From Malus domestica (Eukaryota; Streptophyta; Magnoliopsida; Rosales; Rosaceae), in the NCBI RefSeq assembly GCF_042453785.1, contig NC_091677.1:23561501-23625500 (forward strand): 64,000 nucleotides of DNA, written 5' to 3'. A program made the position numbers and the translations under genes. The notes under the pieces are model-generated. The model made no database searches, had not been told where the DNA came from, and saw nothing but the letters and a program-made list of their open reading frames with translations. Below are positions 62,841 to 64,000 of the stretch, piece by piece (the first letter of the stretch is position 1; the number at the start of each line of letters is the position of its first letter).

Positions 62841-64000
62841 AATGGTTAACTATTAAAAAAAATGTCACTACAATAATAGCCATAAGATTTAATCTTAGTT
62901 ATGTGAGAATAAATCCTTACCGTTGAATTTTTTATCTCATTTACATGATTATATTTGATAAGACCGATATCTCTCTTTCATTCTTTCCCTTGGTGATTGA
63001 TGCTTGATGAAGACTGAGATTAAGCTAAAGTTCCAATACCATTTTCCTTGGTGATTGATGAAAATTGCATGAATTTGTTGTAAAAAAAAGTGCAAGGTTT
63101 GAATCTTGTTGGCAATGTTTTGACTTTTGAGAAAGGCTCCACAACCTTAACAAAAAAACTCTCTTCATTTTGCATATCCTCGAACATTTGATATTTTGTA
63201 GTAATGTACTAATCTAACTTTTTTTCGTTAGGTTGTTATTTTGGCGTATGTAATACATGAAGGACAAATGTATTTTTATGTTTTGACATAATATTTATGT
63301 GACAATGTGGTATGTAGATACTTATTTAGCATTATGTTTTTCATTTGATTATTTATTGATTTAAAAAATTATATTTTCTTTAACGAGTAACGGATTGGGT
63401 CATATTACCAGTTAATATTTACGGGTAAATTTCGGATCGAGTCATATTACCTGTTTATTTTAATGAGTGTTACATGACATTACTCGTTAAGATATCGAAT
63501 ATGTTACAAAAATGACATGAACATGGAAAACACGACATGAATCCTTTATGTAAAGGGATCCCCATTTTTTAGTTATGAGACCCACTCCACACCAAACTTC
63601 AACTATTCGAACCGTCTATTTTGTAAGTCTTGATTAATAGATTAACATTGCAAAAATGCGCTTCTCAAAGGCGAGGATCTGAAAGAAAGCAAGCGGTGCT
63701 GAAACTATTCGCTTATTTAATTATCACGATGAAATTTCATCGTTTCGTATAAAACAAAACATTCGCTAATTTCTTGGAACTCAATTAGATGTCTTAAATC
63801 ATTCCAAATAGGCTAATATCTTACAAGATGATCTATGATGTGTAACTTGAAAAAAAAATCGGTTTGATAATTGAAATTTGATGTGATGTGAGCTCCACAA
63901 ATAATCCCTATTAAATAAAAGGTAAATTACATTTTACCCCTTGTTTGCATTCAATTACAACTTCATACAACATCTTAAAACATTTCAATATCATACATTT
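62841..64000. other. AT-rich intergenic end of window
   Basis: No gene or complete repeat recognised. Confidence 0.5.

Overview
This window is plant nuclear DNA, most likely from a woody Rosaceae species of the apple/pear group. Three things point there: seven intron-containing or plant-type genes with eudicot-like products, a Cassandra retrotransposon whose LTRs carry 5S rRNA-like sequence, and AT-rich intergenic DNA with many small hairpin transposons. No bacterial, organellar or viral genome is present. Species assignment is inference.

Layout. 1-5344: decayed Ty3/gypsy element (minus strand) running off the left edge. 6230-7260: tail of a LINE. 7710-12880: kinesin-13 gene (minus, 12 exons, 702 aa). 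14026-20859: a nested transposon island (hairpin MITE, Cassandra, an interrupted 374-bp inverted-repeat element, and inside that a gag-only LTR element with perfect target duplications). 22044-22917: a likely solo LTR or other insertion. 23346-24278: intronless PDX1.2-type pseudoenzyme (plus) with heat-shock elements upstream. 25376-25570: broken copy of the last exon of the next gene. 25861-27767: BAC2-type mitochondrial basic amino acid carrier (minus, 2 exons). 29652-30375: retroposed insertion. 30564-35763: LINE remnant split by a 3.5-kb LTR element that carries a receptor-kinase LRR fragment and arrays of promoter-like repeats. 36027-37401: TMA7 (minus, 4 exons, 64 aa). 37402-43500: gene-free, MITE-rich. 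44103-47001: IST1-like ESCRT-III regulator (plus, 6 exons, 473 aa). 47932-50703: METTL22-like methyltransferase (plus, 9 exons, 335 aa). 52314-55633: DUF630/DUF632 protein (plus, 4 exons, 736 aa). 57350-60511: Rab5-type GTPase RHN1/RABF2 (minus, 7 exons, 200 aa). 60512-64000: gene-free with a 34-37 bp minisatellite.

For every multi-exon gene I placed GT/AG splice sites by eye; the summed exon lengths are multiples of three and end at a stop, which supports the models. The genes are unrelated housekeeping or regulatory genes and do not form a pathway, although IST1-like and Rab5 both act in endosomal trafficking. The most interesting content is the mobile DNA: promoter-module amplification and host-gene capture in one LTR element, and tandem LTR-end/primer-binding-site repeats in Cassandra. 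The heat-element/pseudoenzyme combination at PDX1.2 is the best gene-level observation.
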